A DNA stretch of 64,000 nt from contig JAYGXS010000002.1 of assembly GCA_036362985.1 (NCBI GenBank), forward strand, positions 15,854,761 to 15,918,760. The letters run 5' to 3'. This DNA comes from Ligula intestinalis. Lineage: Eukaryota; Platyhelminthes; Cestoda; Diphyllobothriidea; Diphyllobothriidae. Positions 1 to 13,000 of the stretch are shown here, in pieces. The translations under genes were made by a program, and so were the position numbers. The notes under the pieces are model-generated. The model searched no databases. It saw only the letters and a list, made by a program, of their open reading frames with translations, and was not told the origin of the DNA. How positions within the stretch are numbered: the first letter of the stretch is position 1; each line of letters starts with the position of its first letter.

Positions 1-670
1 GTCTGTTAGTGTGCTGTGGACATAAATGCATAAAAGTCATGCGAGAGTGAGTAATTGGCCACTTGATAAACTGCTTAGCCAATAGCACAATCGCCACTGC
101 AACCGACGCTATCGCGTAATGTTGAGGCTAATAAGGTTAACACTAACGGCTTCGAGATTTAAGGGCCGGTTCCCTTAGGAGAAGCGACAGAAATTATGAG
201 AAGGCCAGAGTGTCAGGAAGAATTTATTCTGTACATACGGGTTGTAAAATAGTTAGGAGAAATTTTTGACTGTCGGAGCGCACGTCCAGCCGCGAGGGAT
301 CTAGGCTCGAAGTAATGTCTAACGGCAGTAATCCAAGCGGCCACCAAAAACTGTCTTTGTCTCATTCAGCCCTGCAGGTGATTGGTTAGAGGTTACGCAC
401 CGGCGTGGACTCAGCTGAGACTGGGCGTGTTAGTAGGTCGCACCCGACACTGAGCGAGAGGCGGACAGGGTGTGGCCGTTCACACGAGAGCGCGTGTTAA
501 GGGCAGTCATCACGACTGCAACCTTAACGTGATGAGTCAGCCATGGCGGGTTCCCACCGTGGCCCCCTGCGGCTACTATAACACTATAACACTAACCCGG
601 AGATAATCATTTCATTTTGACCTTGATTTCAACTTTCGAGTTTGTCCCTCACATCATTTTCCTTTTGCAG
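1..670. other. Intron or 5′ flanking sequence with a dispersed repeat
   Basis: No exon was recognised. About 95–290 resembles the reverse complement of about 36,530–36,745: both carry a GGTTAA core beside CTAACGGC, TTCCTTAGGAGA and a TTCTGTACA stretch. The TTCCTTAGGAGA signature also occurs near 32,330 and 42,020. The family is unclassified and is possibly an LTR. Confidence 0.5.
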
Positions 671-1073
671 CCCCGATACTCGAGTGCCTCAGTGGGACAG
701 CCCGCGGCAGACGAAGTTTCTCTCACCAAACCGCAAACGCGTTCACCTTTGCTTGATCGATTGCCGACCCGGACTGCCAAGCAGACAGTCAATCCATTTG
801 GCGACTCCTCTGACTCGGAGGAGCAGGAGGAGCCACAGGAAGCCGAGGCGGCGGCGTTGGTGGCGGAGGAGGAAGAGAGGGTGACCGCCCGACTGGATAT
901 GATCCTAGACAGACGGGAAAGAGGAAAGGCGGATGGGGACAGCAAAGAATCGCTAAACGGTGGCGTGCACACGCCTGCGGAGGAGGAGAGGCTATCAAGG
1001 CGCGAAACCCCTCTTCACCTTGCTGCTCGTCTATCTATGCACAAATTACTCTACTTATATATCAAGGAAGGAG
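671..1073 (+). CDS. ANKFY1: ANKFY1 homologue exon a: acidic linker and start of ankyrin array
   Basis: The acceptor follows a pyrimidine tract ending ttttgcag, and the donor is gag|gtactt. The exon enters in phase 0 and leaves one base over. It encodes residues 1–134 of the visible protein: a polar stretch with NPFGDSSDSEEQEE, an E/A-rich low-complexity segment, then RRETPLHLAARL, which opens an ankyrin repeat. The acidic segment is disordered-looking and is the least conserved part. An earlier acceptor cannot be excluded, because the frame stays open upstream to 617. Confidence 0.8.
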
Positions 1074-4000
1074 GTACTTTTTCAAAAGCTTTCTCTAAAT
1101 TTACCTTTGGAATAGCAACTTCAAACGCAAGACTTGAGTTTAATTTTTGAACTGTCAATTCCATGAAAAGAAGAAGATTCGATCGCTGGGACAACACTTA
1201 TTCGCCTGAAGTTTCGAAATCCGTCGCGGATTCTTCATCAGAGATATGGGCAGCAAGCAAAAGCAGAAGTGGCCAAAGGTCAGACGAATGAAGGTGTTGC
1301 CCCAGCGACCGAATATTCTGCTTAATTTTTTCCTGGCATTCTCACGTTCACTTGTATTGTCAATTCCGTGTCGTTAAATCCGAAAACTTTCGACGCATTT
1401 TTGTTAAGGGGTAAGTAGATGAACGCTTTTGTGCTGCCTATTGGTAAAAAGTGGCTGGGAAGTGCATTGATAAAGAAGAAAAGTGCAAAAAGAGGTTGTT
1501 TACATCGTCGTAGGGGAAAAGCGAGCAGCCTTCGCTTAATCGAAGAGTTATCATACACGGCTACTAACTAATTACGAGTAGTATAATGGCACGTAATTAG
1601 TATGATCGTATAGATTAGCGTGTAGCTGGCAAATGCGAAACTTGATGTATGCCCACTTTGCCCTTAAATGAATTCACACAGATGGAAGGAATAACGTCTT
1701 CAGGCAGAGCGTTCCGCACTGCAATCCCTCTGTTATTGTTAAAATCTTGCATCCATCGATCCTTGCTTTGCCCGGCATAGTTTTAGGGGATGACTGCGCA
1801 AAGTCGAAGTGTTCGCCTGACCAAAAAAAATCATCCGGGACAAAGCAACAATCGAGGCTATTCATAACGCGATGGGTTGATATGAGATCCCTCGTAGTTG
1901 CCTGTAGGATAGGAGAAATAGGTTGAGGGTCGACAGTCTGTTTCCTTAGGACAGTATTCCGAGGCTTCTGGTCATTTTTGTTCACCGCCTCTGGATTTTC
2001 TCTAAGAGGGTACATTCTTAAATAGTCGAGAAGTCTCATTCCTGTATAGTGAATTCTAGGTGCAGCCGGACACTTACTAACCCTGTCCCACTCAACTAAT
2101 TTATAATTCATGCAATTGTGCCAGCCCGATGATGAAAAGTCTATTTAGTAAATAGATTTTCGGTAATTCAAGTTAGACGTGAATATTTGCAGAAATATAT
2201 ACTTGTCTTCTATGGTTTTGAAACTTCTTGATCTAGAGTTAATTACGATTTTAGGACTGAATGGTGTCAAATGTCCCGATTGGTTTATCGTGAACGAGTC
2301 AGGCGACACCGTTTTCGGCTTGGCACTGACAAACTACGACCCTGGCCTCGCAGAGGACTTACTTTCAGCCGCACTGACGCAGTTGGCCAGGGCTAAAGCA
2401 GATCACAATGAGGCCCCTGCCCCACGAGATGTCTTTGACAAGATGACTTCTGAAATGATAAAAATCAGACCCGCTGCCTTCGGCCTCCTTCAGCGTACCA
2501 TTGAGTCAGGCAGTCTTGAAGGAGTCAGTTTCTTGTTGAAGCATTCCATTGATGTAAATCCGCAGTAAGTTCTCTGCCCTGCCTCTTCTCATGCAGGAGG
2601 CCCGAACAACTTGCATGAACCACTATTATGTATTGTTACTTTTTGGTTCATTATAAATGTTCGTCAGTGTTGCATCCAGTCGTGGCAACGATGGCGAACA
2701 GTCTCCCATCGGTATGGTCTATTACAAAATCGTCTCCTCCCATGTCTCATCGTGATAACTAACGCTGTGTTTCATTTACCAGTAATGATAAGTCGGCTAT
2801 CTGCACCCCCACGTAACAATGACTATTCCATATAGCAGCGGACAGGGCTTGGGTCCATGACTCAGTGATGTAGAGCTAGATCCTAATAACAAACCCTCCT
2901 TGTCTGGGATTTGGACCTAACTGGTTGAGGCCAGCAACAAACAAGTCAAGAATGGCCATTCCAACTTGCCTTCCTTTGCTTCTAAGTCCCCTTCATTATT
3001 TCCCGACCGCTACGAAGAGATCGCTTGCGGGGAGGGGGGAGGATGGGACTTAATTTAAAACTACATTGCAAAACATGCCATCTTAGTTCTCTCTTTTATT
3101 CAGGTCGGCTGACCAAACGCTGTTCTCACACATACGGCAACAGACTTTTCCATGTCTATGGTGGCTTTTATTTTTACCTTGTCACTTTAAAAACCGAACA
3201 CTTTGACTGCATACTATTAGCCTGTGGCGTTTGGGTGGTGTTGCGAGCGAAATCACGCCAAATTGATTGATTAGAAGATTTGATGTGACGTACGCGATTT
3301 CCACTACTGCTGCCGCCGCTGATGCGCCTGAATTTTGAAACCGTGAAAACCCCACTTTTTTTCTTTAGATTTGCAGATCTCTAGTTCTTTGACAGTTGGT
3401 ACTGATCGTTGTTGCCCGAACTTATTGGTCATGATTATTGAACATTTTTATCATGGCCGTCGCCATGAGGACCAATTTGGTCTCCAGTCTGGTCTTCACT
3501 CTTGGCTTTTTTCTTTCTATCTATTTTAGCTTGCCATTGCTCTCCCCTCCAACCAGAACCCCGGTAGCGTGTACGCTCACGACAAAATCTTTTGCGCGGG
3601 ATGTCTTGCATTTGCCGTTGTGGATAGCGCTAGCGGCTCATCGTAATGACATGGCTTCCATTCTGGTGAGTCCCTTTTAATGGATTATGCATGGTAATAA
3701 AACAACTTTTTGAATTCTGCGGCCTTCTCCTCCGATACTGCCAATAGTCATACTTACCTGCTGTTCATTTATTTTTAACCATTTGATGTTGTCACACTCC
3801 GTTGCATTTAACATACATAAACTTTACTGTCATTAGTTACCGAGTGCCCATGTCCCCACTAAATCACTGAATGGTTCTGTGGGAAAATATATCCTTCCAG
3901 GCGGATAGCAGTTTGATCGGGGTCGGTCGTATTGCTTTTCACCGTTTACAGGCGTGCTCCCTTAAAAAAATGAAGTCCGAACGCCGATATTGAGGTATCC

Positions 4001-7000
4001 TATCAGCTTCTTTGATTTCTAACTTATTTTCAAGTAAAATGCTTCTCCTTTGAAGGTTGAACACGGAGCCGACGTGGATTCATGGTCAGAGCTGTCATCT
4101 ACCGGCATCAGCCTGTCTCTTCTTCATCGTGCCATCCTCTGTGGGTTGGATGACGCAGCCTCCTTCCTGATTGAGTCGTGAGTTATCCCCTAAAATCTCC
4201 GCTTGCACGAGTTCCATATTTTGCAAACCTTTCAGATTGAGCCTTTGCTTTGAAATAATTCCGGGTTGTCAGTAGTGACAGCGTTCAGGCGCATAGGATT
4301 CGCCGGAAGATTTGCCGCTTGATCTTAGAGACAGGACTTTAACTGAAGGGAAACAAACTTTTCATCAGTAGCCCGCATTTTTTCTCTTCCTCTGTGATAG
4401 CCTCTCCACCCCGTTTCTCGTGTGTATCGGTGCGGGATGAACTATTGTCAGGACTTCACGGGTCTTTCCTAACTTTCTTAAATACATGTTACTTAAACGT
4501 AATAAGTAGTAATATACCAAATGCAATCTTAGTGGATGACGGACTTGACGTACGAAAGCCTCGTAAAGGACACTCCTTGAAAATATTTCTGGCAAAATGC
4601 GTTTAGTGTCATGGCCCAGAAGATTGCCGACCGTTTGGCTTACCTCGGCCCCGTAACGTCCTGACAATGGTTCATCTCTATCGATGCACCACTAAAAGCA
4701 TGTTATTCATTTTTATTTCTCAAATAGGCTTAAGCTCAGCGCGACCTTTTCTCTTGACTTCACCTCTGAGCACACCTGCGTTTGGTTTTTCGCTTAACAC
4801 CCTTCACGTCTATGCCATTCTTGCTTTCGTATTAAAACCGATTTTTTCAGTGCAATTCTTGTAGTTTCAGGAGGGTCCCCAGCCCACACCATTCAACGTC
4901 TCCACTATACGGTACTCCGAAATGTGGTCCATACCGCATTCGCACACTGTTCTTCAGTAGGACACGGGAATAGGGACTCCAGAGAAAGCTGGGTTAGGAT
5001 TAATACTGGGGTTAGTGCTAGTGCTGACACACGGGAGTCAGTGTAGGAATTCGTCGGCCAGAGCAACTGCGCTGACTCATGCTGCCTTTCGTGCGCAGAG
5101 TTTCGCTCGCTGCGCACTTTTGTCCTTTTGCACGCTTGATGTCAACTCACAATGTTTACGTTTTTAGGTAATCGATAATCCTGCCTCATTTGATTGGCGT
5201 CAGCCGATTGATTACTCATTGCGCAGTCTAAACTTGTCACATGCCCACTTTTGCATCTGCACGGCCGGCTATCGTACGCAGCGCCACTGTACAGCTATTT
5301 GAGCAAAAAAGTTGTTCGAGTTCAATCAGTCTTCTAAGACTTGTTATTTGGGGATCCTTCTGGTGTTGAGACAGAAACTTGCTCTCAATATTTTTACCCT
5401 TTCTTGAGTATAGAGCAAGCCCAACTGTAGTACAGGAGGTTGGTTCCTATTCCTGTCTTATCTCTTTTCCACTAGGGACTACTCGTGTTTAGGTACGCCG
5501 CAGGGTATCTTAACTCTGAGTAAGGATGGCATTTAAACACAGCGCCGAAAGCACTCAAATAAAATTCTCAATGCACTTTCACCTGCATCGTATCACTTCA
5601 TGCGTTCTACAGTATAGATAAACCTACTGGGTTGGGTCCAGAATGTTCCCAGCCATCCGCATAAACTACCGTCGAGCAAAGTAGTTATTTGAGTAGTAAA
5701 GGCTATCCGTAGGACAAATGCAACCACCTCTCCTAGACGGGTTGCCGATAAAATTCTCTTCGTTAGGCCTTATTCTAGGCACGGTTCGAGCACTTTTGAA
5801 ACATTTTCTCCCAGGAAGAAATTTGTAACAAGCAATTATGACAGAATTTATTTGATCAAATAAATTTCGGTTCTGCTCATCAGCTGCAGGCCTACATTTA
5901 GTCACATTTGGTTTGTTATTGTGCTATTTCCTCCCGCCAAATTTCCGCCTCTTCCCAAGTTAAATTGACGATATGGATGTTCACTTGCGCGCAAATTGAC
6001 CTTGCTTTTATCGATTTTTTTGATATTCAAATTGTGCAGTTGTCCACTTGTTATTAATCCCATGCAAAGACAGGCTACAGCTGATGAGCAGTTCCGAAAT
6101 TTCTTTGATCAAATAAATTCTGCCATAATTGCTTGTCACAAAATTCGAACACTTTGGCGAATTTCAACGTATTTCAACCAAAATGTGAATTTTCATGTCC
6201 AAAGGTCTCCTAAATGCCTGCTAGGCCAATTTCCCGGACCCATGCAATCCGGGATTTATTATTTCATTACGATTGTCGTATACCGGATAGCAGAATCTGC
6301 AACCCCTTTTTTTTTCCCCCCCCCCCCATTCTGCAGGTTGTTCGATTGCTGTCGGCAGTAAAATATGCCGTCAGGCAGCTTAAGACAGCGAAGGCCTCGC
6401 TTATTAAATTTTCGTTATGCTGTATTCATTTATTTTAGCGGATGTGACTGTTTGAGTCCCCTGCGCATTTCGCGGCCCACACAGATTCTCGCTAACGATA
6501 AATATCGCTTCCTTGAGAATCGACCCACGCCACTTCATCTTGCTGCTTCAGTCGGGCTTCCTGGCCTACTGTCCATACTTCTCACAATTCCAAAAATTGA
6601 TGTCAACGCTAAAGTGAGTGTGTCGCTAATTCATCGACACATTTTATCAATAAGAGTCAATCTTCTGCTCATTGGAATAAATTTGTAGATTTGCTGACAT
6701 TTCGGACAACTGGGCCGGCTGTCCTTTGCCGAAGCGAATACCGGCTTTATCGATCAGCAAGTATAAAGTCGCGTCTGTGCGTAATGGCCTTGGGCTGATC
6801 GATTTTTATCCGGTCGCTGTTTGGTCATGCGTGTGGATTTTGGCTTGGAGTGACGGCAGCTGGTGTTTTGTATCAGCCCCACGGTAGGGGATGCCGCTAA
6901 GCCTGCTCCTTCTTACGATGATTTTGTCGCAGGGTCGTCTTCGTCTGTAAATCCTAATTTCCGTCACGCCAGCCAAAATCCACACGCAAGGCCAAACAGT

Positions 7001-10000
7001 GAACGGAGAAAAATCGGTCAGCCCAAGGCTAACACGTACATCCACAACTTTAAACTTGCTGATCGATAAAGTCAGTATTCGCTTCGACAAAGGACACCCG
7101 GCCTAGCTGTCCGAAATGTCAGCAAATCTACAAATTTATTCCGGTGAGCAGCAGATGAACTCTTATTCTTATCCCGAAATTCTTACGTTTCTAAATTTGA
7201 ACATTTTTATCAGAAAATATTTATGTGACAGTTCGAAAGTCCATTCCTACGTAGGCAACCGTTTACCTCATAACACTGTAAACATAGGGGAGGTGAATTG
7301 CGTGTGGGTTACTTAATGGGGGACAGTAGACTTGCGTCTCTAACATTCTTCTTCTCTTGTATGGAGCTGATATCCTTCCCAAGTCAAGAGGATGCAGGCA
7401 GCTAGCGTGGCGGGGATTCATACCCATTAAATGAAATCGGATGCCACTGAGTGAGAGTGCTACGTTAGGAAGGAGCCTTTGCGGCCTGACTCTTAGTCCA
7501 CCAGACAACTTCTCTAAAAATGTCCACACTGAGTTAACTACGGGTTCCGTGCTATCGTTCCCGTTAGCAGCCCTGTAAACCACGGCCTTTAGCACACTGG
7601 GATGGGCTTGAGTGCGTCAGACTTTTTGTATTGAGGAATATGGACTGAGTCTGTGGACCTCACTCTCTATTTCCACTTTCAGATATCCGTCCAGTATCCG
7701 AGTCGGTTAACCGACTGATGACAAGATTGGAATAGGTTGTTGACAGAACTTAAAACAGCTCGTCTACACTTGTTACACGCACGAAATGGTCCGTCGTACA
7801 ACTCACTAGGGGTTCAAGCAAAAGAAATGGACTGCTCTGGTCTGATTTAACGTGTATCAGAGAGGTCACTTGCAGAGGGAGCCAAAGACGTACTTTCCGC
7901 TTACATGAAAGGAGCCTATTCATACCTGCGGTATGATGCTAGACATGTAAACGTGTGGTGCGTGGAGAAGTGTGCGATGTTGTTTAGTCTGCAATGTTTT
8001 ACCTCAAGTTTCCATGGAGACGCTTGTGACTGTGTAGGTCCATGTTGGGCTCGAATGTACAAAGGCAGTGCAGGCAGTGGAATGGGGGTGTATGTTGGGA
8101 CTCCGGTCACTGATCTACCCGTCACAGTGCGGTGGATTCGCAATTAAACGACAAGACCGTAAGCGTCGTTTCGTCCTAGTCATTGCTGATGGATTTGATG
8201 AAATCGATAGTTTTGACTAAAGTTTGTTTGAGTAGACAATGTAAAGTGGATTTATCGCATGTCTTTTGATGGTCGTTTGGTAGTCGTTATCGCTTTTTGA
8301 AGTAGCTGACTGTCAAGTCAAGTCAAGTCAAATTTATTAAAGGAAATATAGGCAAACGCCTTTGAACTCCCTCTTGGTACATAGGATTTAAGAAATGCAT
8401 CGGCAAAGCCGAACATTCTAAAGAAGTCGTTGACACAATTTCAAACGACTACTCGCTTGTTTCAAGTAAAAAACTCACACTCAGATTACACGAGCCAGCA
8501 GTGTAACTGAGGAAGAATAGCAGACAGTGAAAAAACTCCTAAGGCTGGCTCATAATTCAAAATGGAATGTCATTTTTGGTTTTTAGGAGAAAAACTGTCG
8601 CTCGTGGGGAAGCATGTGAATGATAGGGGCATGATGCTTCTGTGAATGTTGACGGTAGCCATGGCATCCATGACGAGTAATATCTACACCCGAAGGACCA
8701 TACGAGGAGGAGACCTCGGAGTCACGAGAACGTCCCGAAGACCGGAGATGCGACCATGATACGCCTTTGCTGTGTCAAGAGCCGAGGAACCTACCACGTT
8801 GTCAGCAATCGGTCGATACGAGAAAGGGTGTGACAGGGCCGCATAGCCTAGGACCATAGGTGCGATAGGTGCGTCCTCAGACACGATCGGCGCAGATCGC
8901 ATAGTGAGTAGAGACAACATAGGTAGATAATGGCAGAGACTCATTTTGTTAATTACTAATAATAATAATACTACTTACAAATTACTATTAGTCTGATATA
9001 AGACGGCTAGGTCCGATCTTCAGTGTAAAACCTTTTATTCTTATGGTCAAAACATCGCGAATTGAACTACCATAATTGCGCCAAGTTAGGATCCACAATA
9101 CTCCGAACCCAGAAATCCTACTCGATCAGGCAACAAACACTTACCGCACACGACTTTTATTCCAAGTGACTTTGTTGTTGCAAACGTCAGCAAATGAGGT
9201 TTCTATATCCTAGCTAGGCTTATTGTGTCCTTCTATGCTCTTTCTGGGCTCCAAGACCCACTTCTTCGATGATCGGCAGTTAAAGGATGACATTTAATCC
9301 GACTGGCATCCTTGAGGCGTAGTTGATATAATCGTTGCGGTTTGTAGCTCTACTCAGAGGCAAACGGACTATTTATCTGGACTTAAACTGCAATACAATG
9401 TTTTACTCTTGTGTTTCTACTAGCAGTATCCACTTTTAATCCAAATGCCTCTATCTAGTGCCGCTTGATATTTGACCTTTTTAAAATAGGACGATCTCGG
9501 GCGTACACCTCTGCATATGTCTGTAGAGAAGGACCGACTGCATGCAATGGAGGTGCTTCTTAACGACAGTCGTATCGACCTCCGAGCCCGGGACAATCGC
9601 GGATTCACAGCATTTCGTGTGGCTATGGATAATCAGCATTTGACGGCTGCTCGATCGCTTCAACAGAAAGACCCCTCCCTCTCGCTGGAGGTTTGTCCAT
9701 TCTGAAACTATTTCACATATTTATATGACATAGTTTTATGAATTTTCATTGGTAAATGATGAATCCTGTTTTCTGCTTCGGTATCTGTTAGACATGTCTT
9801 GCAATTTTTATTATGTCAAGACGAGAAGATAGGTTGATGCCACCTGCTTTATGAGTAGATGATCGAGCGGCCATTACGAAGACCGATTTATAAATGCAAT
9901 TTAGATGTAATGCCTAGGCAAGCAATGGAAAATATGGGGAATTGGATTGATTATTTTTGGCCTATTTTCCGTCGTTATATTACCGCATTAACCCTCGGGC

Positions 10001-13000
10001 AGGGAAGGATAATGACTCAAATTACACGCCACTTACCATTGAACATAATGGGTCTTCCGATTATACCTCTCCCCTGAATCACCTCTTGTTGCCTACCTTG
10101 TCTGTCGTTGGCTTTGTATTGCGAAAATAACTGTGTAGTAATCTTTGCTGTTCCAAAAGCAAGTCTTTTTTTTCTGTCCACAGCAGTATAAGTATCAGTT
10201 TATCAAGGGAAAGGTAGGCGAATGCCTCTGCTCTCCCGTTTGGTAGCAAGGTGGATAAAAAAACGTCTGGATAAGAAGGAGAAACAAGAAAAAAAATACT
10301 TCAATTACATGCTTGCAAGCAAAGAGCGAAAAGATTGCAGAGTAGAAACAGTAATAAAATATGGCTACTTGCTTAGCATGAGTAGTATAATTAATATGCA
10401 TAATAGTCCGCCTCGCGAGTCTGACTGACTGGTGAAAAAATGTTTGGTGCATATCCAGTTTGGTCTTTAATGTTGTCACCCAGGTGAAGAGGACAACCTC
10501 TTCGGAAGGGGCGTCTCCCGCTGCAAGCACTCTGTTACTGAAGAAAAATTTACGCGCCTTGATCCTTGTTTTGCCAGGACATAGTTTAGGAGGATGACTA
10601 CGCAAAGTGGGCGTGTTCGCTTGTGTGGGAACCGTGAATGCATATATACATTCCGTGCTTAAAGTTGGTGAACTGCTACAGAACTTGCAGTCTGCATTTA
10701 GCAGGGCGTATTTTAGTCTCCTGACTCGTAAGGACCAAGATGCAGGTTTTAGCGTTTAATGTAAATTATTTTGAAATGTTTACGTTTGCCGAATTTTTTT
10801 TCCTATCCTTCTTGTTATTTGACTAGTGTGACAATTCTGGGCGAAATGTTCTTCACTCGTCCGTTGCAGCTGTAAATCGACAGGCCATCTTCTTCCTGAT
10901 ACAAATTGGTGTGGACATGAACGTCCCCGTAAACGATTTGGAGGCCCTGTCGCCATTGCATATTGGCATAACAGCAGGCATACCTGAGGATATTCTGCGT
11001 AGCATGGTGAGCTACTAAAAAGATGTTTCTCTCTTGCTTCACACTTATTGTTGCGGTCCTGAAATGTTCAGTACAGACCGAAACGCATGCGTATGTTTTA
11101 GTCGGACACCCTGGCTCGCCTGCCTCATTGAAGCGATTTAATCAAAACTCGCGATTTGTATCACTTTCAATATCGATCATCCTTTCGTGGACATCTACTT
11201 GTCTACCACTTCCGATCCTTCACAAATGTTTTCTTCCAGAGCCCTTCCCAGCTCATTTTTCGTGTGTCGGTTTGTATTTGCATTAAGTTACTACTGGAAT
11301 CAGAGGTATGCGAGTGAAATCCACAACGGAAGACTAAACCTGCATGCTGCTAGAACTGACTATTCGTCCAATAAGGCATCCGAAATGCTCCTTCCCGAAT
11401 GAAGTATACACCACGCAAAAGAAAACTCAGTTTTTTTTACCTGAGTTAATTGAATTTTGTATCTTCAAGTTCCCAGGTTACACCTAGGTTGTCAGACTGG
11501 ATGGTGCCTCACGCTTTTTGTGCGTTTTCTAAACTTTTTGCCCAAGTCTTTGCAGCTATTTAGAGAGGGTTCTGCTAGGTTTTGGTAGTTTGAGCCTGCC
11601 TCATTGCTACTTCGCGGTCGAGTGCTGACAGTCGTGTTTTGCCTTTTCGCACGTACATTTCCAAACTCACATGGTTGTGTCGTTTGACAGTTTGCACCGA
11701 CCTTTTCCTCTGCCTCCTCCTCCCCCTGGCGAACCTCCGTCTGTTCTTTCGTTCACTCTTCTCGCTGCGACCTACGGCATCGTCCTGCGCTTGGAGGACG
11801 GACAAGACAGGCTTCCTTTGATTGCTAAAATGGCTCTGCCGTCTACATACACACCCTTCAGTTTTTTGGCTGAGGTGAGAGGTGGGCGGTGGAGAGGAAG
11901 GCAGCAGTTTTCGATCCACTACACGTTTTTGTGGACAGCCGAAGACCCCCGAAGGTGTCCCCGTGTGCGTCCGTTTTTGCTTCGACATTCCCCTGTGCAC
12001 CGCTTAGCTTTTAAGAACCTGAACGCCTTCTGGGACGGTGGCTGGAAGGAGAAGGTGGGGTGTGTCCAGAGTTGTTGTGCCTGTCGAGGAAACCTTGTTT
12101 TCTTCTCCTGCAACAAAGAGGACAGCGGACGTTCGCTTGGCTTTTATCACCCAGACCGCGCAACGTCTTTTATTGCAGAAGGGTGGGGGGGGGGGGGGGC
12201 TTAGTACCTAGGGCTGCTGGCTTGTTTCTGGAGTGAGTAGTACTATCGCAGGTGCGCCATTTTGTAAATTTTTCGACATAATTCTGTAACGTGTTTTCAC
12301 TTAAAAAAGGTTGTAATGGTTGTAATGCTAATTCTCATGCAGTCTAGTACCAAGCTATTTAAGTCGGGTTGGGTTGCCAATTTTTGAAAACATTTATTTC
12401 CGGGCACCTGCAAAAATGTGTACTTCGGTATAACGCCTTTACACTTAATTTCCGATGCTCTTAAAAAGTCAGTTTTATTTTACAGAAACGGCGTGCAAAA
12501 AGTATCCTTTGTTTTGCTTAGTAGGAGGCAAATTACTTGTTCTTTAAATTGTGTACTTGAAGAAGGGCTATGTTTTTGGTATAAAACATGTTTTAAATGT
12601 TGATCGTTATTGAGATCGTGAACTGTCTATTCATAAAACACAGAATTTGTCCATCAGTGCTGCTTGTGAGGTATATAACATAGTATCCATTGATTGAATT
12701 TTTATGGATTTTGCATAACTCTTCTTAATCAAGATTATACATACAGGCTTTTCCTTAACTGGCAAATATACATTATCTGGTTTGGAAACCACAAACGCAA
12801 GTATAACAGCACGTCGGGTTCAAAAATATTAGAGAATAAGAAGTTTTCTTCATGCATAGTTTTTTGTGGGATGGTTTGCTTTCAAATAAGGACAAAAACA
12901 GTATTTTGTCTATTTTTATATAAAGCATATTTACACTCATCATTCCCGGAAGAAAAAGCAGAAGAAGGGGCGATTTCCGGGACCAGTTTGTATTTTAGCT

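Noticed and set aside
2565..3529. An extra ankyrin exon at 3376–3500 (CPNLLVMIIEH)
   Set aside because: The frame runs to a stop at 3529 without a donor in the needed phase, and the flanking exons already join in phase.
6066..6090. Hammerhead-like GCTGATGAGCAG…CCGAAA in the inverted repeat
   Set aside because: Stem II does not form beyond one pair and no cleavage triplet follows in place.
11671..12204. A 177-codon open stretch, proline-rich, in the intron before exon h
   Set aside because: No domain, no splice sites in phase with the gene, and it ends in a poly-G run. Treated as intron.
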